Shown here in pieces: positions 1 to 7,582 of a stretch of DNA of 24,233 nt. A program made the translations under genes and the position numbers. The stretch spans positions 1 to 24,233 of the forward strand of contig CAJURI010000039.1 in NCBI GenBank assembly GCA_910588795.1, in the 5' to 3' direction. Each line of letters starts with the position of its first letter. Position 1 is the first letter of the stretch. This DNA comes from an uncultured Duncaniella sp. GTDB taxonomy: Bacteria; Bacteroidota; Bacteroidia; Bacteroidales; Muribaculaceae. The notes beneath the pieces were generated by a model. The model was given only the letters and a program-made list of their open reading frames with translations. It was not told the origin of the DNA and ran no database searches.

Positions 1-62
1 TCTAATCAGGCGAGGCGACTCTTTATAGCTTTTGCTTTCGCTGAATAGTTACCGCTACTCAG

Positions 63-80
63 CATAAATGATAATTTATG
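63..80. repeat. 7-bp perfect inverted repeat, GATA loop
   Basis: CATAAAT (63-69) and ATTTATG (74-80) are perfect inverted arms around a 4-nt loop. No T-run follows, so this is not a classical terminator. It lies in the AT-rich non-coding stretch 1-176, in which I see no gene. It could be an operator or an RNA hairpin belonging to a gene left of the window. Its function is unknown. Confidence 0.35.
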
Positions 81-96
81 TTAAACCCATGCATTT

Positions 97-130
97 TTTG
101 TCAGCTATACAATTATTATGCTTACATTTG
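97..130 (+). promoter_or_regulatory. possible Bacteroidetes-type promoter without a downstream ORF
   Basis: TACATTTG (123-130) fits the -7 consensus TAnnTTTG exactly. TTTG at 97-100 could be the -33 element, with a spacer of 22 nt, slightly longer than the usual 19-21. Transcription would start near 135-138 and meet the terminator at 177-206 before any reading frame, which is why a small RNA is proposed. AT-rich sequence makes a chance match quite possible. Confidence 0.35.
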
Positions 131-135
131 CATGT

Positions 136-206
136 GTGTTTTTCATAGTATTAGATTAAGATAAAGGTTTAAAGGAAGAGGGGTGTCGTGAGACATCTCT
201 CTTTTT
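136..206 (+). ncRNA. candidate small RNA ending at an intrinsic terminator
   Basis: The interval lies between a -7-like element (123-130) and a good intrinsic terminator (177-206). It has no start codon followed by a useful frame. A transcript of roughly 70 nt would have an A/T-rich unpaired 5' part and a terminal 11-bp stem. This is inference from the spacing of promoter and terminator only. The alternative is that the terminator simply ends a gene lying left of the window. Confidence 0.25.
177..206 (+). terminator. Rho-independent terminator upstream of pyrE
   Basis: The arms 177-187 and 192-202 form an 11-bp stem with two G-U pairs and a GTGA loop, followed by TTTTT and further T-rich sequence. 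The T-run is on the right, so it works on the + strand. It either ends an upstream gene outside the window or ends the candidate small RNA. It also insulates the pyrE promoter at 247-278. Confidence 0.7.
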
Positions 207-246
207 ATCTTTTATTCAGGATCTTGCAGAAGATTAACAAAAAATA

Positions 247-278
247 GTTGCATTTGGGCGTAAATAACAGTACCTTTG
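247..278 (+). promoter_or_regulatory. pyrE promoter (TTG / TAccTTTG)
   Basis: TACCTTTG (271-278) matches the Bacteroidetes -7 element exactly. GTTG at 247-250 sits 20 nt upstream as a one-mismatch -33 (consensus TTTG). The predicted transcription start near 285 leaves a leader of about 33 nt before the pyrE ATG at 318. The leader has no Shine-Dalgarno sequence, as is usual in this phylum. Confidence 0.65.
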
Positions 279-317
279 CACTCAAATAGTGATGAACAAC
301 ATCAATTCTAAACGACT

Positions 318-968
318 ATGAAACATCTCGATCTTATTCTTGCCGAGAAACTACTTAAAATCAGTGCAATCAAGCTCCAGCCCGAGAACCCTTTCACATG
401 GGCGTCAGGGTGGAATTCACCTATATACACCGACAACCGTAAGACACTATCATACCCCGATGTGCGCAACTTCATAAAGGTTGAGCTCTCACGCAACATA
501 CTTGAAAACTTCCCCGAAGTCGACGCCATAGCAGGAGTAGCCACCGGAGCTATAGCCCAGGGAGCACTTGTCAGCGACGCGATAGGTCTCCCCTACGTGT
601 ACGTACGTGCCAAACCCAAAGACCATGGCCTTGAAAACCTCATAGAGGGCGATCTCCGTCCGGGATCCAAGGTTGTAGTCATCGAGGACCTTGTCTCCAC
701 AGGAGGCAGCAGCCTTAAAGCCGTCAAGACCATACGCAACGCAGGATGCGAGGTAGTGGGCATGGTGGCTATATTCAGCTACGAATTCCCTGTTGCCACC
801 AAGGCATTCAAGGAAGCCAATGTCAAGCTCATAACGCTATCCAATTACACAGCCCTCATCACCGCAGCCCTCGAGACAGGATTCATACGTGAAAAGGATG
901 TCGACACCCTGCGCGAATGGAGAAAGGACCCCTCTATATGGAGCCCCGGTGAAGCGAAGGCCGACTAA
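318..968 (+). CDS. pyrE: orotate phosphoribosyltransferase
   Basis: Transfers orotate to PRPP to give orotidine 5'-phosphate and pyrophosphate in cytosolic de novo pyrimidine synthesis. The 216-aa length is normal for the family. The PRPP-binding signature VVVIEDLVSTGGSS is present at about residues 113-126. The catalytic-loop segment YVRAKPKDHGLEN is near residues 94-106, with the lysines that contact PRPP. The N-terminal FTWASGWNSPIYTDNR segment is typical of the family. The ATG at 318 is the first in frame after a good promoter. It is followed 35 nt later by the SRPBCC gene, a pairing I recall as common in Bacteroidales, so they are probably co-transcribed. Nothing is missing. Identification is firm. 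Confidence 0.97.
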   Translation: MKHLDLILAEKLLKISAIKLQPENPFTWASGWNSPIYTDNRKTLSYPDVRNFIKVELSRNILENFPEVDAIAGVATGAIAQGALVSDAIGLPYVYVRAKPKDHGLENLIEGDLRPGSKVVVIEDLVSTGGSSLKAVKTIRNAGCEVVGMVAIFSYEFPVATKAFKEANVKLITLSNYTALITAALETGFIREKDVDTLREWRKDPSIWSPGEAKAD

Positions 969-1003
969 TAAAACTCATCTTAACCCCGACCGAACACACA
1001 TTC

Positions 1004-1429
1004 ATGTCAATATATTCAGGAAAACCCGTCAGCATACCTCGCCCCATATCAGAGATCTACGCCAAGGTCAGTGACCTTGCGCAATACAAGGATATGGTGG
1101 AACAGCTTCCTGCCGAACAACGCGAAAAGCTTCAGGGCGTTGAATTTCGTGGAGACGCATTCAAGATGGATGCCCCGGGCGTAGGGGAACTGGTGTTCAG
1201 GATCGTCGAGCGCACACCCTCAACCCATGTGGGACTCAACGCCGAAGGTTCACCGATACCGTTGAAACTGTCGATCGACCTTGCCGACATAGACGGCACA
1301 TCCACCCGCCTGACACCGCGTGTCGACATACAGATCCCCGCCATGCTCCGCCCCTTCATAGGTGGCAAAATACAGGAAGCCGCCGACAAATTCGGTGAGG
1401 TCTTCACATCGCTTTTCCCCGCTGTATGA
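1004..1429 (+). CDS. SRPBCC-fold (START/Bet v1-like) protein
   Basis: A small cytosolic protein of 141 aa with no signal peptide. The pattern of an N-terminal strand (ISIPRPISEIYAKVSDL), an acidic helix (YKDMVEQLPAEQREKL), strands ending in VGELVFRIVERTPSTHVGL and a long C-terminal helix (GGKIQEAADKFGEVFTSLF) fits the helix-grip fold of SRPBCC proteins, which bind hydrophobic ligands. The ligand is unknown. Homologues of this type are conserved next to pyrE in Bacteroidales as far as I recall, but a link to pyrimidine synthesis has not been shown. Its stop codon overlaps the start of the next gene by 4 nt (ATGA), so translation is probably coupled. The fold call is good; the function is unassigned. 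Confidence 0.8.
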   Translation: MSIYSGKPVSIPRPISEIYAKVSDLAQYKDMVEQLPAEQREKLQGVEFRGDAFKMDAPGVGELVFRIVERTPSTHVGLNAEGSPIPLKLSIDLADIDGTSTRLTPRVDIQIPAMLRPFIGGKIQEAADKFGEVFTSLFPAV

Positions 1430-1950
1430 CACACTGTGCCGCTCTCTCCCGGTTCAAAGCCATAACAGCCATAATAATAGCCACGCTCGTCATGACCGGA
1501 TGCAGCCATTCCGTCGATGATGAGCGTGTCCCATATTGTGAGGTACACCTCTCCTTCACCACCGTGGCCGAATGGAATCTCTACGGAGTCAAGGGTGATG
1601 CCGCCGACTACCGACGCTACATAAAGGCTGCAGGGATCACCGAGCCGGCCGGCTTCCCCTACAAAGCGGCCGACCACACAGGCTACTCCGGACTGCTGCT
1701 CGTATCCGACGTAATGGGCAATCTCATAGCCTATGACCTTGCCTGCCCTTACGATCCCAACCCCGCAGTAAGGCTGGAGATACCCGAAGGAGAAATATTC
1801 GCCCGCTGCCCAAAATGCGGGAGCACATTCGACATCTACACCAATCACGGCAATCCGCGTTCAGGCCCGGCGGCCGACCGCGGCTACGCGCTTCAACGCT
1901 ACTCCGTCACATCCGGAGGCGCGCTCCAGTACCGTGTCATCACCAGATAA
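1426..1950 (+). CDS. Rieske-like lipoprotein with a Cys-type metal site
   Basis: A 174-aa exported protein. Residues 10-25 form a hydrophobic signal ending in VMTGC, so Cys26 is the likely lipidated residue. The mature part resembles Bacteroidetes proteins annotated as Rieske-like or nitrite-reductase small-subunit-like. It has LLVSDVMGNLIAYDLACPYD (Cys107), then RCPKCGSTFDIYTNHGNP (Cys128, Cys131), then GPAADRGYALQRYSV. A true Rieske [2Fe-2S] site needs C-x-H and C-x2-H; here the His positions are Tyr109 and Cys131. The site is therefore Cys107 plus a CPKC knuckle, more like a Zn site or a lost cluster. His141 is nearby and could be a fourth ligand. It is translationally coupled to the SRPBCC gene. 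The fold is inferred; no function is known. Confidence 0.72.
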   Translation: MTHCAALSRFKAITAIIIATLVMTGCSHSVDDERVPYCEVHLSFTTVAEWNLYGVKGDAADYRRYIKAAGITEPAGFPYKAADHTGYSGLLLVSDVMGNLIAYDLACPYDPNPAVRLEIPEGEIFARCPKCGSTFDIYTNHGNPRSGPAADRGYALQRYSVTSGGALQYRVITR

Positions 1951-1961
1951 CAATCCAGGCT

Positions 1962-2312
1962 ATGAACATCGAAGAGATCAGAGATATAGCCCTGTCGCTC
2001 CCTCACGTCACAGAACGATGCCCCTACGGGCCTGATTGCCTCGCATTTGAGATCGGAGGAAAACAGTTCTGTCTTCTGGACCTGACAGCAAAATGGGATT
2101 TCTACAACATAAAAGTCGACCCGGCATACAGTGAAGAACTGCGTGAAAGATACGAATCAGTATCACCGGGATACCATATGAACAAACGCCACTGGATATC
2201 GGTAAAATACGAAGGAGACATCCCCGAACCGCTTCACAGGGAACTAATGGCCCATGCCTACCGCCAGACCAAGAAAGGGCTCCCAAAAAAGCTGCAGGCC
2301 CAGCTCCAATGA
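1962..2312 (+). CDS. YjbR/MmcQ family protein (CyaY-like fold)
   Basis: A 116-aa cytosolic protein. ATG 1962 was chosen because the peptide from there (MNIEEIRDIALSLPHVTERCPYGPDCLAFEIGGK begins the family) matches the normal N-terminus; the frame stays open upstream but over the previous gene. Typical elements are the ALSLPHVTE start, an aromatic CLLDL strand, and the C-terminal HMNKRHWISVKY segment followed by a helix (HRELMAHAYRQTKKGLPKK). YjbR proteins have a DNA-binding-like CyaY-type fold, but their role is not established. It begins 11 nt after the lipoprotein gene and is probably last in the pyrE operon. Family assignment is good. Confidence 0.87.
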   Translation: MNIEEIRDIALSLPHVTERCPYGPDCLAFEIGGKQFCLLDLTAKWDFYNIKVDPAYSEELRERYESVSPGYHMNKRHWISVKYEGDIPEPLHRELMAHAYRQTKKGLPKKLQAQLQ

Positions 2313-2398
2313 CCTCACTGTCCATCTGATCCCGGCGTCATCCACCCCGAACGGGTTATATGACATGCACCTGCCACACTCATCTCACCACACTCGGC

Positions 2399-3115
2399 TC
2401 ACAGCCGGCCCTCGTCAGCATACGAGAACGACCTGTCGCGGGCTATTATGATGTGGTCAAGGACATTTATCCCGAGGATTTTTGCCCCGTCCTTTATGCG
2501 CCGCGTAAGGCTGTCGTCCTCACCGCTCGGATTGGGATTGCCTGAAGGATGGTTGTGCACAAGGATTATCCCCTCGGCGAGACAGTCTATGGCGCGCTTG
2601 AGCAGGAGTTTTACATCCACCACTGTGGCGGCGGTCCCACCCTGCGATATGCAACGCTTATAGGTCACCCTGTTGGAGCGCGAAAGCATGAGCACCCAGA
2701 ACTCCTCATACTCCAATGCACCGAGCAGCGGCGACATCAGTGCCACGGCGTCACGGCTCGAACGTATCTGCGGATCCACATGCGAGGAAGCCTGCTCGCT
2801 GTTGCGCCTCCCAAGCTCGAATGCGGCGGCAAGACTCACGGCCTTGGCCGGGCCAACCCCCTTGTACTTGCTCATAAGCTCGTTCATGCTCAGCCGTGCA
2901 AGAAGGTCCACACGGTTGTCGCAGTCACGCAGTATGCCGCGGGCCATATCCACCACCGACATTCCCGGAAGCCCGCCGCCGAAAATTATGGCGATAAGTT
3001 CGGCATCGCTCAGCGCGCGAATGCCCTGGGCCAACGCCTTCTCGCGCGGCATGTCATCCTTGTTAAGGTCAAGGATACGGGTCGACACGAATGGTCTTTC
3101 ATCCAAAGCACTCAT
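2399..3115 (-). CDS. radC: RadC/JAB-domain protein
   Basis: A 238-aa protein with an N-terminal helix-hairpin-helix-like part (LSMNELMSKYKGVGPAKAVSLAAAFELGRR) and a C-terminal JAB1/MPN metalloprotease-like domain. The JAMM signature is intact: His187-Asn-His189, PSGNPNPSGED with Asp200. The domain could bind Zn and act as a hydrolase. The historical link to DNA repair is weak and the real role of RadC is not settled. It is the last gene of a five-gene minus-strand operon and overlaps the glycosyltransferase by 4 nt (ATGA). Downstream, 2313-2398 separates it from the convergent YjbR gene. A CGGCT/AGCCG hairpin lies across the stop codon without a T-run, so I do not call a terminator. Confidence 0.93.
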   Translation of the reverse strand: MSALDERPFVSTRILDLNKDDMPREKALAQGIRALSDAELIAIIFGGGLPGMSVVDMARGILRDCDNRVDLLARLSMNELMSKYKGVGPAKAVSLAAAFELGRRNSEQASSHVDPQIRSSRDAVALMSPLLGALEYEEFWVLMLSRSNRVTYKRCISQGGTAATVVDVKLLLKRAIDCLAEGIILVHNHPSGNPNPSGEDDSLTRRIKDGAKILGINVLDHIIIARDRSFSYADEGRL

Positions 3116-4113
3116 TTCCCCTTGCGCATAAGTATCTCCTCCTCTATGTCACGTCCCCGGCCGAGAAGGATCTTGGTTACATAAGCCCTGATGAATCCGC
3201 TGCCGTAGCCTGTGATCTGTATCACACTCGCAGGCACAGCTTTGAGCGCGATCACGAGAGAACGTGTGGCCACAACAGCCGACAGGAATATGGCCGCAAG
3301 ATACACACCGAGCGGAAGCAGCCACCAGGGGGACACAAATATCCCGAGCGACAGCAACACCGCCCCCGCAATCACAGCAAGGGCAGGCAGGGTATGCACA
3401 GCCTTCATGGAGCCGGGATAGAGCAGCCGGAGCGTTATCCTCGACATCCCGAACACATGCACCTGTCGGAAAAATTTCCTGAAATCCACCCTGCGTTTAT
3501 GATAGACACTCACAGCGCGTATCAGTGATATGCTGAATCCGGCCTGACGTATGCGAGTGCTCATGTCGATATCCTCCGAGAACATCTCCCGGAATCCTCC
3601 CACCTTATCGTACACCTCGCGAGAAAAGCCCATATTGAACGTACGCGGAGTAAACTTCTCAAGGCTCACCTTGCCCCCGCGTATCCCACCGGTGGTAAGA
3701 AAAGAGGTCATGGCATAGTTTATAGCCTTCTGGGTCGAGGTAAAGGAATCATGAGCGGCATCCGGACCGCCGAAACAGTCCACCGGATTCCTGTCAAGCT
3801 CCTCCGAGAGTATCTCGAAATATCTCTCGGGTATCACACAGTCACTGTCAAAAAATATGAAATAATCCCCCTCGGCACGCTCCATGCCGTAATTCCTGGC
3901 TATCGAACGCCCCTCGTTGTCCTTATAGTAATACTTTGAGCGCACTCCGGCATGACGTTTCACCACATCACCGCACGGGAGGGAAGATCCGTCCTCCACT
4001 ATCACCACTTCGAAATCCTTGCATGTCTGCGACTCAAGGCTACCCATGAGGTCCTCCACCTCGTCTATGCGGTTGTACACCGGCACGATCACTGAAAATC
4101 TCGGTCTCTCCAT
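3112..4113 (-). CDS. family 2 glycosyltransferase, membrane-associated
   Basis: A 333-aa GT-A enzyme that should move a sugar from a nucleotide sugar to an envelope acceptor. FSVIVPVYNR (6-15) starts the Rossmann part. VVIVEDGSS has the first acidic residue (Asp41). FFDSD (Asp89, Asp91) is the DxD metal/nucleotide-sugar site. SEDIDMSTRIRQAG holds the catalytic-base-type ED motif. About residues 240-310 contain two to three hydrophobic helices (HTLPALAVIAGAVLLSLGIF, then PLGVYLAAIFLSAVVA), so it is anchored on the cytoplasmic face of the inner membrane. The start codon shares its A with the nspC stop (TGATG). Donor and acceptor cannot be read from the sequence. No other polysaccharide genes are near. 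Confidence 0.9.
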   Translation of the reverse strand: MERPRFSVIVPVYNRIDEVEDLMGSLESQTCKDFEVVIVEDGSSLPCGDVVKRHAGVRSKYYYKDNEGRSIARNYGMERAEGDYFIFFDSDCVIPERYFEILSEELDRNPVDCFGGPDAAHDSFTSTQKAINYAMTSFLTTGGIRGGKVSLEKFTPRTFNMGFSREVYDKVGGFREMFSEDIDMSTRIRQAGFSISLIRAVSVYHKRRVDFRKFFRQVHVFGMSRITLRLLYPGSMKAVHTLPALAVIAGAVLLSLGIFVSPWWLLPLGVYLAAIFLSAVVATRSLVIALKAVPASVIQITGYGSGFIRAYVTKILLGRGRDIEEEILMRKGK

Positions 4114-5243
4114 CAGTCCATACGGTTTTTATAGTCCTGGTAATCAAATCTCCTGAGATAACGGCAATCCCCTCCGGCATCACACATCACCATGGCGGGA
4201 TGCTGTATGCCGTTGAACATGTTGGTCTTGACCGTCGTATAATGGTTCATGTCCTCAAGAGTAAGCCTGTCACCGGGCTTAAGTGCTTCTTCAAATGCCC
4301 AGTCGCCGACATAATCGCCGCTCAGGCAGGAATTGCCGCCCAGGCGGTACACCGGAAGCCCCGGTGCCTCGGGAACGCTCTCAGTGATGGCCGGCTTATA
4401 AGGCATCTCCAGACAGTCAGGCATATGGCATGCAAACGATGCGTCTATGATGGCTGTCTTCACCCCCTGGTTCTCTACCACATCGAGCACCGACGTGACG
4501 AGATCTCCGGTGCGCCACATCCACGCGCTCCCCGGCTCAAGCACCACCTTGAGCCACGGATACCGATCACGGAACCTGCGGAGAACACTTATGAGATGGT
4601 CCACATCATACCCTTCACGGGTCATAAGGTGACCGCCGCCGAAATTCACCCACTTCAGCTGCCTGAAATATTGCCCGAACTGTGACTCGAACGCCTCAAG
4701 CACCTTGGCGAGATCATAGGAGGAGCTCTCACACAGGGCATGGAAATGCAGCCCCTCTATACCTTCAGGCAATGTGCCTCCAAGCTGTTCGGCGGTCACT
4801 CCGAAACGCGAGCCCGGAAGTGCCGGATTATATATCTCCGTCTCTATTACGGAGCACTGCGGATTCACCCTTAGTCCCGGCGACACTCCCGCCGCATGTG
4901 CCATGCCGCCATACTTTTCCCACTGGCTGAGAGAATTGAAGGTCAGATGTGTGGCCCTGTCCAGAAATTCCCCGATGGTGGCAGGTGTGTACACAGGGCA
5001 GTACACATGAGCCTCACCTCCCAGCTCCTCGTTCCCGAGCCTGAGTTCATTGAGCGAGCTTGCCGTGAAATCCCGGTTATATTCCCTCACCACACCGAAC
5101 GAACGCCACAGGGCATTGGCCTTGAAAGCCATTATGATATTAACACCCGCCTCCCGCTCGACACGTGTGATGAGCTCAAGGTTGCGGCGCATACGCTCCT
5201 CATAGACTATATAATATGGTGTAGGTATCTCTTCTATCCTCAT
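4113..5243 (-). CDS. nspC: carboxynorspermidine/carboxyspermidine decarboxylase
   Basis: A PLP enzyme of the fold III (alanine racemase-like) class that decarboxylates carboxyspermidine or carboxynorspermidine, the last step of the alternative bacterial polyamine route. Its 376-aa length is usual. Lys41 in IIMAFKANAL is the PLP lysine. The glycine-rich LKWVNFGGGHLMTREGYD and VLEPGSAWMW segments bind the phosphate. RLGGNSCLSGDYVGDW carries the cysteine and aspartate at the second active-site half. The gene overlaps uvrD by 4 nt upstream and the glycosyltransferase by 1 nt downstream. The partner carboxyspermidine dehydrogenase is not in this window. Identification is strong; which triamine is made cannot be seen here. 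Confidence 0.94.
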   Translation of the reverse strand: MRIEEIPTPYYIVYEERMRRNLELITRVEREAGVNIIMAFKANALWRSFGVVREYNRDFTASSLNELRLGNEELGGEAHVYCPVYTPATIGEFLDRATHLTFNSLSQWEKYGGMAHAAGVSPGLRVNPQCSVIETEIYNPALPGSRFGVTAEQLGGTLPEGIEGLHFHALCESSSYDLAKVLEAFESQFGQYFRQLKWVNFGGGHLMTREGYDVDHLISVLRRFRDRYPWLKVVLEPGSAWMWRTGDLVTSVLDVVENQGVKTAIIDASFACHMPDCLEMPYKPAITESVPEAPGLPVYRLGGNSCLSGDYVGDWAFEEALKPGDRLTLEDMNHYTTVKTNMFNGIQHPAMVMCDAGGDCRYLRRFDYQDYKNRMD

Positions 5244-7582
5244 AGGATCATAAATTTAGCATATTTGAACAGCAGTGTGCGCGTATCAGCGTCGTCACCC
5301 TCGAATTTCACGGTCATCCTCGCATCCACCCCTGAGGTATCGACCACCTTCACAAGCCCGACACCGAACTTGGAGTGCCTAATCCTTGTCCCGGCACTTA
5401 CTTCTCCCGGAGAATGGAGCGTAAAATCTCCGGCACCTGCGGCTGACGCAGATGCTTCACGGCGCGGTGACGAGGTCCGGGGCCCGAGGTCCGACAACGT
5501 GCGCCGCAACTCTCCGAGCGGGCGCGCCGATCCGGCCATGGAGGCATTGTACGATGCCGTCACCCTGCGTTGCTGCATCATGGAAGACGAGGGGATGAAA
5601 TCCCGCCCTCCGGACACATGCAGATAACGTGGGTCAATGTCACCGATGAAACGTGACGGACGTGGAAACACTGTCTGCCCGTTGCGGAAACGCTGGGTGG
5701 CATAACTGATCATGCAGTATTTCCGCGCCCTTGTGATGGCGACATACAGAAGCCTTCTCTCCTCCTCAATCTCAGCCGGCGACTGCGCGGCCATGGCCGA
5801 CGGGAAAAGCTCCTCCTCGACACCGACTATGAACACATTGTCAAACTCCAGCCCTTTTGCGGCATGCACGGTCATAAGAGTCACGCACTCCTCCTCGCCG
5901 CCGGCATTGACATCCTGATCCGTGGCGAGCGACACCTCGGTCATGAAGCTTCCGAGCGACACATCCTCGCGCCCCTGCTCCACCATGGAGTCGACATATT
6001 CCTTAACTCCCTTCAGCAACTCCTGAAGGTTCTCCTGCTTTGATATGCTCTCCGGAGTGGAGTCATGGACAAGCATGGAGTACAGCCCTGTACGCTCTAT
6101 GATGTTGCGGGCCACGTCATATGCGTCCCTCCCCTGCGCGTTCAGGTCGATGAATCCCTTTATCAGTTCGGAAAAGTCGGAAAGCTTCCTTTTGGTGCCG
6201 GCATTCAGTCCGCACTCATGATTGTCGGCATCACTGATCACAGCCCACAGGCTCACACCCTCATCCATAGCGGCACGCGTGAGCTTGCCGAGAGTGGTGT
6301 CCCCTATTCCTCGGGCCGGAAAATTTATTATGCGGCGCAGGGCCTCGTCATCGTCAGGATTGAGCGACAGACGGAAATAAGCTATCGCATCCTTGACCTC
6401 CTTGCGCTGATAGAACGACAGGCCACCATAGATGCGGTAAGGCACATTGCGCTTGCGCAACGACTCCTCGAGCACGCGGCTCTGCGCATTGGTGCGGTAG
6501 AGTATGGCAGTCTCGTCAAACGAATCGCCCGTCCCCCTCTTGATCTGCGACACACGTGCGGCCACCTGCGCGGCCTCCTCATAGTCGCTGTAGCACTTCA
6601 CAACATCTATCAGTGTTCCGCGGTCATTCTCGGAGTACACATTCTTGGGTATCTGGTCAACATTCTTGCTAATGAGACTTCCGGCAGCATCGATGATGTT
6701 CTGCGTCGAACGGTAATTGCGCTCAAGTTTGAACGTCTGCAATCCCGGGTAAGCATTCTCCATCTCGAGGATGTTGCGTATGTTCGCACCACGGAAAGAA
6801 TAGATGCTCTGTGCGTCATCGCCCACCACACACAGACTGCCGGAACCACCCGTCAGCTGTCTGACTATCAGGTGCTGGGCAAAATTGGTGTCCTGATACT
6901 CATCCACAAGCACATACCTGAAATACTCCTGATAATGCCGGCACACGTCGGGATGGTCGCGGAACAGGACATTGGTATAGAACAGCAGGTCATCGAAATC
7001 CATCGCACCGGCCACACGGCAGCGGTCGCGGTAGCAGCGGTATATCTCGCACATGCGCGGACGCCTGGCATTAGCGTCAGCCCTTTGCAGGTCTCGGTTC
7101 AGGGCGTAATCCTCCGGCGAGATCAAAGCATTCTTGGCCCACGATATGGAGTTGTGCACAGTCGACGGTTTGTAGACCTTGTCATCAAGCTCCATATCCT
7201 TGATAATGAGCTTCACAAGAGCCTTGCTGTCGGCTGCGTCACATATGGTGAACGAGCTTTTGAACCCTATGCGCTCGGCATTCTGCCTGAGGATGCGGGC
7301 AAATATGGAGTGGAACGTGCCCATCCACAGCCTCGACGACACCTCCGGCCCCACGAGCGTCTCTATGCGCTCACGCATCTCGCGGGCCGCCTTGTTGGTG
7401 AATGTCAGCGCAAGTATTCTCCACGGCTCATACCCGTGGGCGAGGAGATGCACTATCTTGTAGGTCAGCACCCTGGTCTTGCCCGACCCGGCACCCGCTA
7501 TGACAAGCTGCGGGCCGTCGCAGTACTCTACGGCGGCTCGCTGCTGTGTGTTCAGTTTTCCGAGATATTCCTCAGGATCCAT
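5240..7582 (-). CDS. uvrD: UvrD/PcrA-type superfamily 1A DNA helicase
   Basis: A 3'-5' ATP-dependent DNA helicase for repair and for removing proteins from DNA. The 780-aa length fits PcrA/UvrD. The motif set is complete: Q-motif LNTQQRAAV (10-18), Walker A AGAGSGKT (29-36), motif II DEYQDTN starting at Asp227, motif III GDDAQSIYSFRGA, motif IV KLERNYRS, motif V TVHAAKGLEFDNVFI and motif VI RRLLYVAITRARK. After a linker rich in Ser, Arg and Ala, the C-terminal 45 residues (IRHSKFGVGLVKVVD) match the small Tudor-like domain that contacts RNA polymerase in PcrA. The start ATG shares its A with the dipeptidase stop (TAATG). No defect is visible. Confidence 0.96.
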   Translation of the reverse strand: MDPEEYLGKLNTQQRAAVEYCDGPQLVIAGAGSGKTRVLTYKIVHLLAHGYEPWRILALTFTNKAAREMRERIETLVGPEVSSRLWMGTFHSIFARILRQNAERIGFKSSFTICDAADSKALVKLIIKDMELDDKVYKPSTVHNSISWAKNALISPEDYALNRDLQRADANARRPRMCEIYRCYRDRCRVAGAMDFDDLLFYTNVLFRDHPDVCRHYQEYFRYVLVDEYQDTNFAQHLIVRQLTGGSGSLCVVGDDAQSIYSFRGANIRNILEMENAYPGLQTFKLERNYRSTQNIIDAAGSLISKNVDQIPKNVYSENDRGTLIDVVKCYSDYEEAAQVAARVSQIKRGTGDSFDETAILYRTNAQSRVLEESLRKRNVPYRIYGGLSFYQRKEVKDAIAYFRLSLNPDDDEALRRIINFPARGIGDTTLGKLTRAAMDEGVSLWAVISDADNHECGLNAGTKRKLSDFSELIKGFIDLNAQGRDAYDVARNIIERTGLYSMLVHDSTPESISKQENLQELLKGVKEYVDSMVEQGREDVSLGSFMTEVSLATDQDVNAGGEEECVTLMTVHAAKGLEFDNVFIVGVEEELFPSAMAAQSPAEIEEERRLLYVAITRARKYCMISYATQRFRNGQTVFPRPSRFIGDIDPRYLHVSGGRDFIPSSSMMQQRRVTASYNASMAGSARPLGELRRTLSDLGPRTSSPRREASASAAGAGDFTLHSPGEVSAGTRIRHSKFGVGLVKVVDTSGVDARMTVKFEGDDADTRTLLFKYAKFMIL

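Noticed and set aside
1132..1848. Open frame of 238 codons on the minus strand under the SRPBCC and lipoprotein genes
   Set aside because: It runs across two real + strand genes with an ATGA junction and shows no family features.
2395..2407. CGGCT/AGCCG hairpin at the radC stop as a terminator
   Set aside because: The stem is only 5 bp and no T-run follows on either strand.
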